Origin: Stenotrophomonas rhizophila
GTDB lineage: Bacteria > Pseudomonadota > Gammaproteobacteria > Xanthomonadales > Xanthomonadaceae
Assembly: GCF_020857975.1 (NCBI RefSeq)
Contig: NZ_JACWUO010000014.1
Coordinates: forward strand, 34,424-98,423
Length of the DNA stretch: 64,000 bases
Direction of reading: 5' to 3'
The notes beneath the pieces are model-generated. The model searched no databases. It saw only the letters and a program-made list of their open reading frames with translations, and was not told where the DNA came from. The translations under genes and the position numbers were made by a program. Shown here piece after piece: positions 9,501-17,799 of this stretch (position 1 is its first letter; each line of letters starts with the position of its first letter).

Positions 9501-10064
9501 GTTGCTGCCGAACCGGCTGCCGTGGTGACCCCGGTCGCCGCCGCTCCGGTGGCGACGCCGGCCGCGCCGGTCGCCCCGCCGGTCGTCACTGCCCCGGTGG
9601 CGGTGGAGCCGGTTGCGCAAGCTCCGGCCGTGGCCGCCGCCCCGGAGCCGACCCCGGCCCCGGTGGTTGTGCCCGCCCCGGTGGTGGAAGTGGCGCCGGT
9701 CGCCGCTGCTACCCCGGCGGTGGAAACCGCCCCGGTCGCTGCCCCGGCCGTCGTTGAAGCCGCCCCGGTGGCCGAAGCCGCCCCGGTGCAGGCCCCGCGC
9801 CCGGTGCAGACCAGCATGCTCGATGCCGTGGTCGCCGCCCGGGCCCAGCCCGAAGCGGCCGCCCCGGCGCCGGCAGCACGCGCCGAGGCGGTCGACACCG
9901 CCCCGGTCGAACGCAGCGGCCAGCTGTTCGGCAACGCCGCCGGTCAGTCCGTGGCCGGCAACGACGCGGCCGAGCAGGCAGCGCCGGCCGACACCAGCGA
10001 TGAAGCCTCCACCGACGTGGTGCAGGCCGAGCCGCAGGATCCGGAAAAGCACGACAAGGGCTGA
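6579..10064 (+). CDS. rne: Ribonuclease E
   Basis: 1161 residues. The catalytic half (1-520) shows the S1 domain at the start, the DNase I-like active site with VVIDFIDM, and the zinc-link [10 protein letters not shown] (Cys402, Cys405) that joins the dimer of dimers. After it, [12 protein letters not shown] at 562-573 looks like the amphipathic helix that ties RNase E to the inner membrane. The C-terminal half is disordered: a Lys/Arg/Gly/Asn region (about 590-700), an Arg-rich RNA-binding block ([15 protein letters not shown] near 795-810), then 300 residues rich in Ala/Pro/Val/Glu. RNase E starts mRNA decay and processes rRNA and tRNA, and scaffolds the degradosome. Confidence 0.98.
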   Translation: MKRMLINATQAEELRVAIVDGQTLYDIDIEQPSKEQKKSNIYKGRITRLEPSLEAAFVEYGGERHGFLPLKEISRDYFQAGVDHNKAGIRELLREGQEVVVQVDKEERGNKGAALTTFISLAGRYMVLMPNSPTAGGVSRRIEGEDRAALKEALDKLNIPDDMGVIIRTAGVGRDAEELQWDLDYLLQVWKSIAEAALTKPAPFLIYQESRLIVRALRDYLRADVGEILVDTEELYETAREFMQQVMPQTLRKLKHYKDDIPLFNRFQIESQIEGAYERNVRLPSGGSIVVDQTEALTAVDVNSSRATKGSDIEDTAFQTNLEAAEEVARQLRLRDLGGLVVIDFIDMASNKHQREVENRLQNALKYDRARVQLGRISRFGLMEMSRQRLRPSLGESSQIICPRCDGHGRMRSVESLSLAIIRVAEEHAMKENTGQVLVQAPVEIANYLLNEKRGALREIEQRHDAPIVIVADEQLHTPHYEVTRLRDNELGEDSGKPSYQRGTPRKLPVHALTKAQLNIPVAPAVTQVKHSQPAPVREAPEPEAAPAPVAPAPVAAPAATGVVGWLKRIFAGEPAPAAAPQAGNRPAQDGNRNNRNKDRSKDRNGRRDERGERNGNGGGQQAQGRGKDQRGERGERGGERGGKNERRDERRQDTAAAPANGNAAQVQAPGQAKPRNEQQPAKPRNEQQQPKLKQKQPRPPQGEADKAVAGERPARQPQADAAKPVQAAATPADAAVLAAAALTVSDALDGTERPADTAAQAEQAGAATQADAGEALDHGDAPANGDDANGEGASRRRRGRRGGRRRRRGNGEQAAGSDGFNGDDNGLDDDGDDQDGDLDGGNTAAFERPAVDNGQPQPEFEFDDEAGSAPAAAPVRAPRPAPAAAAVAAAAPAAVVSSPVVNAAPAEPSPAPVAEAAAEKAPASYTDRVPFVESPTPAPARVEATAPAAAVQAPRPAAAAAPVVEPAPAPVAPVAAEPAAVVTPVAAAPVATPAAPVAPPVVTAPVAVEPVAQAPAVAAAPEPTPAPVVVPAPVVEVAPVAAATPAVETAPVAAPAVVEAAPVAEAAPVQAPRPVQTSMLDAVVAARAQPEAAAPAPAARAEAVDTAPVERSGQLFGNAAGQSVAGNDAAEQAAPADTSDEASTDVVQAEPQDPEKHDKG

Positions 10065-10086
10065 TTCCGGCCAGGCGTCACCAGCC

Positions 10087-10124
10087 AAACGCAGACAGCG
10101 GCCTTCGGGCCGCTGTCTGCGTTT
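10087..10124 (+). terminator. rne terminator-like hairpin
   Basis: A perfect 17-bp stem (AAACGCAGACAGCGGCC and its complement) closed by a TTCG tetraloop, 22 bases after the rne stop. Only GTTT follows on the plus strand, so termination strength is uncertain, but the very stable UUCG loop would also block 3' exonucleases. The symmetrical A/T ends would allow use in both directions. Confidence 0.75.
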
Positions 10125-10150
10125 ACGGCCCCCTGTGGCATGCTCGGCCG

Positions 10151-10570
10151 ATGAACCTGCGCCCGCTGTTGCCCGTATGCCCACTACTGTTGTGCGCGCT
10201 CTGCGCCTGCCAGCCCGACCCGCCCGTGCTCAGCAAGGACGCCATCGCCCTGCGCGATGCCGGGCCGGAGGATGTCGTCCGCAGCCGGCTGCGTGGCACT
10301 GACGTCGAACTGCTCGCGCAGGACTGCAAGGTGTTCCGGGTGACCCGCGGACCTGATCAGGCGGTCACGCTTACCGAGGTACTGGCTCCGCCGCCCTACC
10401 CGTTCTTCACCGCTTGCCAGCGGCAGTCGCTGCGGCAGGAAGACGGCGCGGTGGTTGCGGTGCTGGGCCGGATGGCGTTCGGCGCCGGTGGGTGCTGCGC
10501 CACGGGCGGCACCTGGCGCACGCGCGACGGCCAGGCGTGGGAAAAGATCAGCGAGCGGACCGTTCCGTAA
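10151..10570 (+). CDS. Hypothetical lipoprotein
   Basis: 139 residues, not recognised. The signal peptide MNLRPLLPVCPLLLCALCAC ends in a lipobox-like LCALCAC, so lipid attachment to one of the Cys residues is expected. The mature part has four or five further Cys, including a CC pair in GAGGCCATGGTW, and might be disulfide-bonded. It follows the rne hairpin and ends just before a SMAG pair, so it is probably transcribed alone. Confidence 0.65.
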   Translation: MNLRPLLPVCPLLLCALCACQPDPPVLSKDAIALRDAGPEDVVRSRLRGTDVELLAQDCKVFRVTRGPDQAVTLTEVLAPPPYPFFTACQRQSLRQEDGAVVAVLGRMAFGAGGCCATGGTWRTRDGQAWEKISERTVP

Positions 10571-10600
10571 TGCGCCGGCAGCGTGCCGATGGTGCAGGAG

Positions 10601-10674
10601 CAGCCACGCATGGCGTGGCTCTACGCTATCGATGCGGCCACGCAACCCGGGGGTAGAGCCACGCCATGCGTGGC
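10601..10674. repeat. SMAG-type inverted repeat pair
   Basis: CAGCCACGCATGGCGTGGCT at 10601-10620 (continuing to CTAC at 10624) and an inverted copy starting GTAG at 10653. The core is the same as in the 761-836 pair but in the opposite order. It fills the 117-bp gap between the convergent lipoprotein and EEP-hydrolase genes. Confidence 0.8.
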
Positions 10675-10687
10675 CGCGTTTCCCCGA

Positions 10688-11578
10688 TCAGGGCGTAGTG
10701 GCGGCCGGGCTGCCCGGGCTCGGCGCGAACTGCAGCCGCGTCCAGACCCCGTAATGGTCCGAGGCCCAGCGGCCTTCGGCATAGGGCTGATCGAACAGGA
10801 GTTTTGCCTCGCGCGCGAGCAGTTGGTCCTGCTGGAAGAAGACGTGGTCGATGCGGCGTGGCGCGTCGAAGTAGTGCCGGTTGAGCGTGCTGACCGGGGC
10901 CTGCGCGGTATTGACGTGCACGCTGCCGAAGCTGTCGCCGTAATGGTTGCGCAGTTCGCTCAGGTCGCCGGCATCGACCAGGGCGTTGAAATCCCCGGCA
11001 ATCACCACCGGGGCACCGTCGGCGGTGGCGGCGATGAAACGCAGCAGGTCGGCCACCTGTTCGGCGCGGATGCGGCTGCCGTCGGCATCGCTGCGTTCGT
11101 TCAAGTGGGTGGCGTAGACGTTGACGGCGTGTGCGTCGATGGCGATGCGCAGGTGCGCCACGGTGCGGTAGTCGCCCAGCGGCGCCAGCAGGTGTTCGTT
11201 GCGCGCCAGCACCGGGCGCCGGGTCAGCAGTGCGTTGCCATAGCGTTTGGCGCTGCCGGGCGGGTCGGTGGAGACGAACTGGTAGTCGTAGCCCAGCCTG
11301 CGCGCCAGCCAGGCGGCCTGGTTGCGCACCCGGGGTTTCTGGATCACCTCCTGCAGCGCGATCGCGTCCGGCTGCAATGCCTGCAGTTCGCGCAGGATCA
11401 CCCGGCGCCGCGCCGGCCAGTCTTCGCGGTCGTGGTGCAGGTTGAAGGTGACCATGCTCATGCCCGGCGCTTCCGCACCGCCGGTATCGGCCGCGCCGGC
11501 CGGCGCCGGCACGACGGCCAGCAGCAGCGCGCACAGCCACCCGGCGCAGCCGATGCGCAATGCCTGCATCGGCTGCAT
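10688..11578 (-). CDS. Endonuclease/exonuclease/phosphatase family protein, secreted
   Basis: 296 residues. A signal peptide (about 1-28, ending PAPAGAADT) precedes an EEP domain: TFNLHHDREDW, the metal-binding Glu in IALQEV, YATHLNE, VIAGDFNA and the final SDHYGVW. The family cleaves phosphodiester or phosphomonoester bonds in lipids, nucleic acids or sugar phosphates. The ATG overlaps the glycosidase stop (TAATG), making it the last gene of the glycan locus; removal of phosphate-type substituents from the imported glycan would fit but is only inference. Confidence 0.82.
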   Translation of the reverse strand: MQPMQALRIGCAGWLCALLLAVVPAPAGAADTGGAEAPGMSMVTFNLHHDREDWPARRRVILRELQALQPDAIALQEVIQKPRVRNQAAWLARRLGYDYQFVSTDPPGSAKRYGNALLTRRPVLARNEHLLAPLGDYRTVAHLRIAIDAHAVNVYATHLNERSDADGSRIRAEQVADLLRFIAATADGAPVVIAGDFNALVDAGDLSELRNHYGDSFGSVHVNTAQAPVSTLNRHYFDAPRRIDHVFFQQDQLLAREAKLLFDQPYAEGRWASDHYGVWTRLQFAPSPGSPAATTP

Positions 11579-14500
11579 TACGGCGCCTTGCGTTCGGCGC
11601 GGCGCACCGCGGCCGGGATGTCGATCTCGACCCGGGCCGGCACCTGGGTGATGCGCAGCTCGCCGTTCAACCACTGCGCCGCTTCGCCGTTGATGGTGGT
11701 ATCGCCGGGCTCGCCGCTGTAGGGCCACGGCAGGATCACCCCGCCGTGCGGCGGTACCAGCCCGGCCGGCAGTTCCAGCACCAGTTGCTTGTCGTTGCGG
11801 ACCAGCGCGTAGTTGAGCAGGCCGTTGGGCGTGCGCAGGCCCTTGACCGCGATGCCCGGTGCCTCCAGCCAGCGCGAGGGCACGCCGGCGGCCAGCACCA
11901 GGCTGTCGTCGACGTCGCGGTTGTAGGCGAACATGTCCAGCGCCGAACGCACGAAGTCCGAGGCCACCCAGGCGTGCGGCAGGTCGCCGACGAAGAACGG
12001 TTTGCGCGGAGTGCGCGAGACCACTTCGGCCCACTGGTTCCACGCCTGCGGGGCGCGGTCGTTGAAGAAGAAGCCGGTGGCCTGCCAGGCACGGTCGCGC
12101 CAGCCCAGGCGCACGAACGCGGCGACGTTGCGCCATTCGTAGGGGGTGTAGTCCTTCCATTCGCGCTTGCCGTCGCGGCGCTGCTCGAACTCGGTCCAGT
12201 AACGTTCGAAGGTGTTGTCCAGGTACGGCTGCGGCAGTCGGCCCTGTTCACCACCCGGGGCCAGTGCGATGGTGGTGGAAGTGGCATCGAAGTCGCCCAG
12301 CTCGGCCGACCCGGGCAGGTAATCGATCTTGTGCAGGTTCACCGCGGCCAGCAGCGAGGCCTGCAGGTCATCACGGAACTGGTCGCGCGACGCGCTGATC
12401 TGCATCGCATCCAGCTTGCCCAGGGTGCTGGCGATGATCGCCGCGTCCTTGTAGCCGCGCAGCGCCCAGAAGTTGTCCCAGTACGAATGCATCGGCTTGG
12501 CCGAATAGCCTTCGTGGCTGATCGAGGCCGGCATCATCCCGTAGAAGGCCGGGTTGAGCGCGCGGTTTTCCTCGGTGCGCTCGCTCAGGCGCAGCCGCTC
12601 CATGTACTGGTACGCGCCCTGCACATGCGGCCACATGGCTTCCAGGAAGGTGCTGTCGCCGGTATAGCGCCAGTATTCGGCGATGTTGAAGATCAGCTCG
12701 CCATGGCTGTCGTTCTCCGGCACCGGGTCGCTGCCGCGCGCATCCACGCAGCACGGCACCTTGCCGTTGTCGAACTGGTGCGGCGCATACCAGCTGACGT
12801 AGTCGCGCACCGCATCGCTGCGGCCCATGCGCAGCAGCCCTTCGGAAATCATCGCGCCGTCGCGGATCCAGCTGCGCGAATACGAGCGCGTGCCCGGCTG
12901 CAGGCTGGGCCCGATCCGCGAGATCAGCATGTGCGCCAGCGCCGTGCGCAGGGTGTCGGCCAACGGCTTGCCGGCCGCCGGCAGCTGCAGGCTCACCTGG
13001 TCCAGCTTGGTCCGCCACATCGAGGCGACCGCCTGCTGTGCCTTGCCCGCATCGAAGCCCGCAGGCATCGTCCAGTTGCCGGTCTGCGGCAGCACGATGG
13101 TCACCTCGCGGCTCTGGCCCGGCTCCAGCCGCCAGCGGTACAGCAGCGCGCCGGAGGCCAGCCCGGTGGCGTCGGCGACCTCGCCGGTGGCCGGCAGCGT
13201 GCCGTCGGCCAGGTGCTCCACCTCCAGCTTGCTGTCAAAAGCGGTGGCGAAGGCCGCATCGGCCGGCTGCAGCGCATACACCCGCGGGCTGCCGTTGACC
13301 TCCACCTGGGTGGGGCTCACGGCCAGGTTGTCGATCCGGCTGAAGCCACCGACGGTATTGAGGAACTGGGTCGGCGGGTTGACCTGCCAGGGGCGTACCG
13401 CCAGGGCCAGGGTGTAGTCGTGGGCGACCTTGTCCGGATTGCGCAGGGTGTAGCGGCCGACCAGCTGCGCCTTGTCGGCGGTGCCCTGGACGAAACCGGT
13501 GACCTCCAGCGCGGCCTTGTCGTGGCTCCAGTCCACGCTGGCGATCGGCAGGTAATCGTCCTGCAGCGACTGGCGGCTGCTTACGTCGGCCCAGCTGAGC
13601 AGCTTCTTGTTGTCCACCAGCACGAACGGCTCCACGCTGAAGCTGGCCTTGGCCACTTCCAACGCGCCATCCTCGCCGATCAGGGCCTGTTCGCGGCCGC
13701 CGTCCAGGCCCAGCAGGGTCCAGTACGGCTGCTCGCCGCTGAAGCCACGCGGCACGAAGCCGCGCGGCAGGTCGGTGCCGACCGAGCGGATGAAATCGTT
13801 GGGGGTGGCGGCAAATTCCAGCGGCTTGAGGCTGATGTCGCGGATGCCGTAGCGCCAGCTCGGGCCGCCCTTGAGATCAAAGCGCAGGTAGCGCGCCTCG
13901 GTATCGGGCAGCGCCAGCCAGTCGCGGCCGCCACCACCGGCGGTGATCTCGCGCACCTGTCGCCAGTTGCGCCCGTCCTGCGAGGTGCGCACCACGTAAC
14001 GGGTGGCCTCCAGCCCGGGCAGCCACTGGATCACCGCCCCACCGAACTCGCGCACCTTGTGCAGGTCCAGGCTGATGGTCTGGTCGGGCACCCCGCCGCT
14101 GATCCAGACCGTGTCGGCCTTGCCATCGGCGATGCGGCTCTGCAGCGCGGTGGCGGTATCGGCAATCACCGACGGTGCCAGCGCCGAGGTGTCCATCGGC
14201 GGCAGGCCCTGCAGGGTGAGCCGGTCGAAGCACACCGTGCCCTTGCCGCCGACCTTGTTGTAGATGGTGAATTCCACCGCCGCGCTGCGCTTGAGGGTCT
14301 TGTCCGCATCCGGGCCCCAAGCCTTGTCGATCTGGCGGGCGCGGTACTGCACGCCGGTCCAGGTCTTGGGGAACGCATAGCCGGGCCGGTTGACCCACCA
14401 CACGTTGTCGCCGCTGGCATCGATCAGCTTGAACTGCAGGTCGTTGGCCGGCGAGTCGCCACGCAGCTGGAAGCCCAGCTGGTAGTTTTCCGGGAACTCG

Positions 14501-14757
14501 ATGCCCAGCTCGCGGCGGATGCCCACGTAGCCGGACACCTCGTGGAAGTCGTAGTCCACGCACAGGGCGCGGCCGCCGCCGTTGCCGGCGACGCTGCGCA
14601 GCGAACCGCTGACCTGGTCGGACAGCACTAGTTTCCACGGCGCCATGTCGTCGAAGCTGTCCAGCAGCTTCGGTGCCGGCAACGGCGGCGGCGCAGCGGC
14701 CGAGGCCGCCAGTGACCAGACCAGACCCAGACCCATCACCGCCGCAGCATGCTTCAC
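11578..14757 (-). CDS. Large secreted glycoside hydrolase with discoidin domain
   Basis: 1059 residues from a GTG that overlaps the permease stop (GTGA), with GGGGAG upstream. A signal peptide (about 1-24, ending SAAA) is followed by a beta-sandwich domain (about 30-180), an F5/8 C (discoidin-like) carbohydrate-binding domain (about 205-320, with RTSQDGRNWRQV and ARYLRFDL), a further beta domain, and an alpha/alpha barrel (about 590-960) with SRSWIRDGAMISEGLLRMG, NDSHGELIFNIAEYW and a Trp-rich substrate region. Conserved acidic residues such as the Asp of WIRDG and Glu of HGELIF are candidate catalytic residues. Exact GH family is not certain. It probably trims oligosaccharides in the periplasm before or alongside ABC uptake. 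Confidence 0.75.
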   Translation of the reverse strand: MKHAAAVMGLGLVWSLAASAAAPPPLPAPKLLDSFDDMAPWKLVLSDQVSGSLRSVAGNGGGRALCVDYDFHEVSGYVGIRRELGIEFPENYQLGFQLRGDSPANDLQFKLIDASGDNVWWVNRPGYAFPKTWTGVQYRARQIDKAWGPDADKTLKRSAAVEFTIYNKVGGKGTVCFDRLTLQGLPPMDTSALAPSVIADTATALQSRIADGKADTVWISGGVPDQTISLDLHKVREFGGAVIQWLPGLEATRYVVRTSQDGRNWRQVREITAGGGGRDWLALPDTEARYLRFDLKGGPSWRYGIRDISLKPLEFAATPNDFIRSVGTDLPRGFVPRGFSGEQPYWTLLGLDGGREQALIGEDGALEVAKASFSVEPFVLVDNKKLLSWADVSSRQSLQDDYLPIASVDWSHDKAALEVTGFVQGTADKAQLVGRYTLRNPDKVAHDYTLALAVRPWQVNPPTQFLNTVGGFSRIDNLAVSPTQVEVNGSPRVYALQPADAAFATAFDSKLEVEHLADGTLPATGEVADATGLASGALLYRWRLEPGQSREVTIVLPQTGNWTMPAGFDAGKAQQAVASMWRTKLDQVSLQLPAAGKPLADTLRTALAHMLISRIGPSLQPGTRSYSRSWIRDGAMISEGLLRMGRSDAVRDYVSWYAPHQFDNGKVPCCVDARGSDPVPENDSHGELIFNIAEYWRYTGDSTFLEAMWPHVQGAYQYMERLRLSERTEENRALNPAFYGMMPASISHEGYSAKPMHSYWDNFWALRGYKDAAIIASTLGKLDAMQISASRDQFRDDLQASLLAAVNLHKIDYLPGSAELGDFDATSTTIALAPGGEQGRLPQPYLDNTFERYWTEFEQRRDGKREWKDYTPYEWRNVAAFVRLGWRDRAWQATGFFFNDRAPQAWNQWAEVVSRTPRKPFFVGDLPHAWVASDFVRSALDMFAYNRDVDDSLVLAAGVPSRWLEAPGIAVKGLRTPNGLLNYALVRNDKQLVLELPAGLVPPHGGVILPWPYSGEPGDTTINGEAAQWLNGELRITQVPARVEIDIPAAVRRAERKAP

Positions 14758-15590
14758 CCTTTGACACTCCCCAACAGCAGACCCTGGATGTAATAACGCT
14801 GCAATGCCAGAAACAGCAGCAGCACCGGCACCACCGTGACCACCGCGCCGGCCATCATCATCTCCACGTCCATGATGTGTTCGCGCGACAAGGTGGCCAG
14901 GGCGACCGGCAAAGTGTAGTGCTCCTGGTCGGTCAGCACGATCAACGGCCACATGAAGTCGTTCCAGGCGCCCATGAAGGTGAAGATCGACAGGGTCACC
15001 AGCACCGGCTTGAGCATCGGCAGCACGATCTGGAAGAAGATCCGCATCTCCCCTGCCCCGTCGATGCGCGCCGCTTCCAGCAGCTCGTCGGGGATCGAGC
15101 GCGCGTACTGGCGCACCAGGAAGATGCCGAACACGCTGGCCAGCGCCGGCACGATCACCCCGCCGAAGCTGTTGACCAGGCCGAGCTGCTTCATCAGCAG
15201 GAACAGCGGCAGCATCGCCACCTGGGCCGGGATCACCAGCGCGGCCAACAGCATCTGGAAGATGCGCTCGCGGCCGGCGAAGCGCAGCTTGGCAAAAGCG
15301 TAGCCGCCCATGGTGTTGAGCAGCAGCGAGCCCAGCGTGATGGCCAGCGAGACCAGCAGGCTGTTGACGAAGTTGTTGCCCATCCCGGTCCGCGCGAACA
15401 GCTCGTGGTAGTTGACCGTGGTCAGCGCCGAGGGCAGCAGCGGCGGCGGGAAATGCGCCGCCTCGCCGGTGGGCATGAACGACACCGACAGCATCCACAG
15501 CAGCGGGGCCAGGCTGACCAGCGCCAGCACGCTCAGCCCGCCGTTGACCCACCATGCATGCCAGCGCGACTGGCCGATTTCACGACTCAT
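14754..15590 (-). CDS. Sugar ABC transporter permease, MalG-like
   Basis: 278 residues, six membrane helices. The EAA loop that docks the ATPase is EAARIDGAGEMRIFFQIVLP in the cytoplasmic loop near 190. It is the second permease of a carbohydrate uptake (CUT1) transporter with the MalF-like gene upstream; start and stop overlap that gene (ATGA) and the glycosidase (GTGA). No ATPase gene is in the operon. Confidence 0.93.
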   Translation of the reverse strand: MSREIGQSRWHAWWVNGGLSVLALVSLAPLLWMLSVSFMPTGEAAHFPPPLLPSALTTVNYHELFARTGMGNNFVNSLLVSLAITLGSLLLNTMGGYAFAKLRFAGRERIFQMLLAALVIPAQVAMLPLFLLMKQLGLVNSFGGVIVPALASVFGIFLVRQYARSIPDELLEAARIDGAGEMRIFFQIVLPMLKPVLVTLSIFTFMGAWNDFMWPLIVLTDQEHYTLPVALATLSREHIMDVEMMMAGAVVTVVPVLLLFLALQRYYIQGLLLGSVKG

Positions 15591-16468
15591 ACCAACTGCC
15601 TCTTGCGGCCGAAACGCAGCATGACGCTGGTCACCGCCAGGATGATCAGGAACAACAGGAACGCCACCGCCGAAGCGCGGCCCAGGTTCCACCACTTGAA
15701 GCCTTCCTCGAACATGAAGTACAGCACGCTCACGGTGCTCTGCAGCGGGTCGCCGCGGGTCATCACGTAGGGTTCGGCGAACAGCTGGAAGTAACCGGAC
15801 ACGGTGATCACCCCCACCACCAGCAGGACCGGGCCGAGCATGGGCAGGGTGATGTGCAGGAACTGCTTCCAGCGCGAGGCGCCGTCGATGCGCGCGGCCT
15901 CGTACAGGTCGTGCGGGATCGCCTGCAGGCCGGCCAGGAAGATCACCATGTTGTAGCCGAAGTTCTTCCACACCGCGAACAGCATGATGGTCGGCATCGC
16001 CCAGTTGGGGTCGCCGAGCCAGTCGATCGGGCTGATGCCCAGGTGGCCCAGGCCGTAGTTGACCAGGCCGTAGCTGGTGTGGAACAGGTAGCGCCAGATC
16101 ACCGCCACCGCCACCAGGGTGGTCACCACCGGGGCGAACAGCGCGGTGCGGAACAGCGCCTTGAAGCGCGCCGCCGGCGCATTGAGCAGGATCGCCGCGC
16201 CCAGCGACACCGCGATCGACATCGGCACGCCCACGATCACGAAATACGTGGTGTTCCACAGCGACTTCCAGAACATCGGAGTCTGCAGCAGGTCGATGTA
16301 GTTGCCCAGCCCGACAAAGCGCAGGTTGGCGCCGTCGGCCAGTGCGTACAGGTCGAAGTCGGTGATGCTCAGCGCCAGCGCCGAGGCCACCGGCAGGCCG
16401 AAGAACACGCCGATGACCAGGATGGCCGGGCCGGCGAACATCCAGCCGGCAAGCGAACGCTGCTTCAT
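15587..16468 (-). CDS. Sugar ABC transporter permease, MalF-like
   Basis: 293 residues, six predicted membrane helices. The EAA loop reads EAARIDGASRWKQFLHITLP near residue 212. It pairs with the MalG-like permease in a CUT1-type importer. The ATG overlaps the binding-protein stop by four bases, and its own stop overlaps the next permease, so the three subunits are translationally coupled. Confidence 0.93.
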   Translation of the reverse strand: MKQRSLAGWMFAGPAILVIGVFFGLPVASALALSITDFDLYALADGANLRFVGLGNYIDLLQTPMFWKSLWNTTYFVIVGVPMSIAVSLGAAILLNAPAARFKALFRTALFAPVVTTLVAVAVIWRYLFHTSYGLVNYGLGHLGISPIDWLGDPNWAMPTIMLFAVWKNFGYNMVIFLAGLQAIPHDLYEAARIDGASRWKQFLHITLPMLGPVLLVVGVITVSGYFQLFAEPYVMTRGDPLQSTVSVLYFMFEEGFKWWNLGRASAVAFLLFLIILAVTSVMLRFGRKRQLV

Positions 16469-17796
16469 GGCGCGGCCTCCGTGGCCGGTGCCGCGGCATC
16501 GGCCGGGGTGGCCGGGGCCTGCTGCTGGCGCATCCAGCGGCGCTTGGCGAGGACCTTGTCCACGCGCTTGTCCAGTTCCTTCACTGCCACATCCTGATCA
16601 AGGCCACCACGCACCACCTGTTCGGTGATGATCCGCATTTCCTGCACGATCCGCTCCCACTCCAGCACCTTGGGGGTCGGCTTGACCCGCTCGAGCTGGT
16701 CGCGGAACGGCTGCGCCAGCGGGTCGTTGGCCAGCGAGGGGTATTCCCAGGTGCTGCGCCGCGGCGGCAGGTCGCCGATGATGGAATGGAAGCGTTCCTG
16801 GATGGCCGGGCGCGACAGGAACTCGATCAGCTTCCACGAGGCTTCCTTCTGCTGCGAGGAGCGGAAGATCACCAGGCTGGTGCCGCCGGCGATGCCCGCG
16901 CCGGGGCCGTCCGGGCCGGGCAGCGCGGCGGTGCCCCACTTGCCTTCCAGTTCCTTGGGCTGCAGCTTCTTGAACTCGCGGATATTCCACGGGCCGGACA
17001 GGTAGAACACGTTGAAACCGCGGAAGAACTCGTCCCAGACGTTGGAGATCTGGGTTTCGGACATGCGCGGCGCCCAGCCCTGGGCGAACATGTTTTCGTA
17101 GAAGCCCAGCGTCCTGCGGAAGCCGGGGCTGCTGAAGTTGCCGCGCGTGTCACCGTCGCGCAGCAGCGGGTCGGGCTGCTGCAGGGCGAAGGACAGCTGC
17201 TGCTCGAACTCGTTGATCGGCATCAGCACCGCGTAACGCTTGGGGCCCTGCATCTTCTTGATCGCGGCCATCATCGTGTTCCACTCGGCCCAGGTGCGCG
17301 GCGGGTGGTCGAAGCCGGCCTGGGCAAGCAGGTCCTTGCGGTAGTACAGCAGGCGCGTGTCGACGTACCACGGCACCCCGACCAGTTCGTCATGGACTAC
17401 GTTGGTATCCCAGATGCCCTGGAAGTAGTCGGCCGGGTCGACCACCTTGGACTGGTCCACGTACGGCTGCAGCGGGGTCAGGGTGTTGAGCTCGGCGAAC
17501 TCGGGAATCCAGGTATTGCCCAGCTGGCACACATCCGGCAGGCCGTCGGCGGCGAAGGCGGTCAGCAGCTTCTCGTGCGCGGCCGTCCACGGGATGTTCT
17601 GCACATCGACGTGGATGCCGGGGTTTTCGGCCTCGAATTCGCGGATCAGCCCGCTGACCACTTCGGCCTCGCGGCCCATCGCCCAGAACCGCACGGTCAC
17701 CCCTTCGGGCTCCTTGCGGCAGGCACTCAACAGCAGGCTGCCGACCAGCAGCAGCAACAGACTCAGACCCAGCTTGGGGCGCGACGACAATGGCAC
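16465..17796 (-). CDS. Sugar ABC transporter substrate-binding lipoprotein
   Basis: 443 residues from a GTG with GGGAAG upstream. The lipoprotein signal ends LLLSAC (Cys26). The mature part is a family 1 extracellular solute-binding protein: VTVRFWAMGREAEVVSGLIREFEAENPGIHVDVQ, LPDVCQLGNTWIPEFA and GAGIAGGTSLVIF. The C-terminal 30 residues are Ala-rich and extra to the fold. It captures oligosaccharides in the periplasm for the two permeases downstream. It starts immediately after the GH144-type gene, whose product likely makes the ligand. Confidence 0.92.
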   Translation of the reverse strand: MPLSSRPKLGLSLLLLLVGSLLLSACRKEPEGVTVRFWAMGREAEVVSGLIREFEAENPGIHVDVQNIPWTAAHEKLLTAFAADGLPDVCQLGNTWIPEFAELNTLTPLQPYVDQSKVVDPADYFQGIWDTNVVHDELVGVPWYVDTRLLYYRKDLLAQAGFDHPPRTWAEWNTMMAAIKKMQGPKRYAVLMPINEFEQQLSFALQQPDPLLRDGDTRGNFSSPGFRRTLGFYENMFAQGWAPRMSETQISNVWDEFFRGFNVFYLSGPWNIREFKKLQPKELEGKWGTAALPGPDGPGAGIAGGTSLVIFRSSQQKEASWKLIEFLSRPAIQERFHSIIGDLPPRRSTWEYPSLANDPLAQPFRDQLERVKPTPKVLEWERIVQEMRIITEQVVRGGLDQDVAVKELDKRVDKVLAKRRWMRQQQAPATPADAAAPATEAAP

Positions 17797-17799
17797 TGC

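Noticed and set aside
6186..10184. A very long open frame antisense to rne (about 1330 codons), rich in Gly/Arg/His
   Set aside because: It is a by-product of high GC and the codon pattern of rne; composition is not protein-like and it crosses the rluC-rne promoter region.
11560..14631. A 1000-codon plus-strand frame opposite the large glycosidase
   Set aside because: Mirror frame of a clear gene; no signal peptide, domain or ribosome site, and His/Arg/Gln composition typical of antisense frames.
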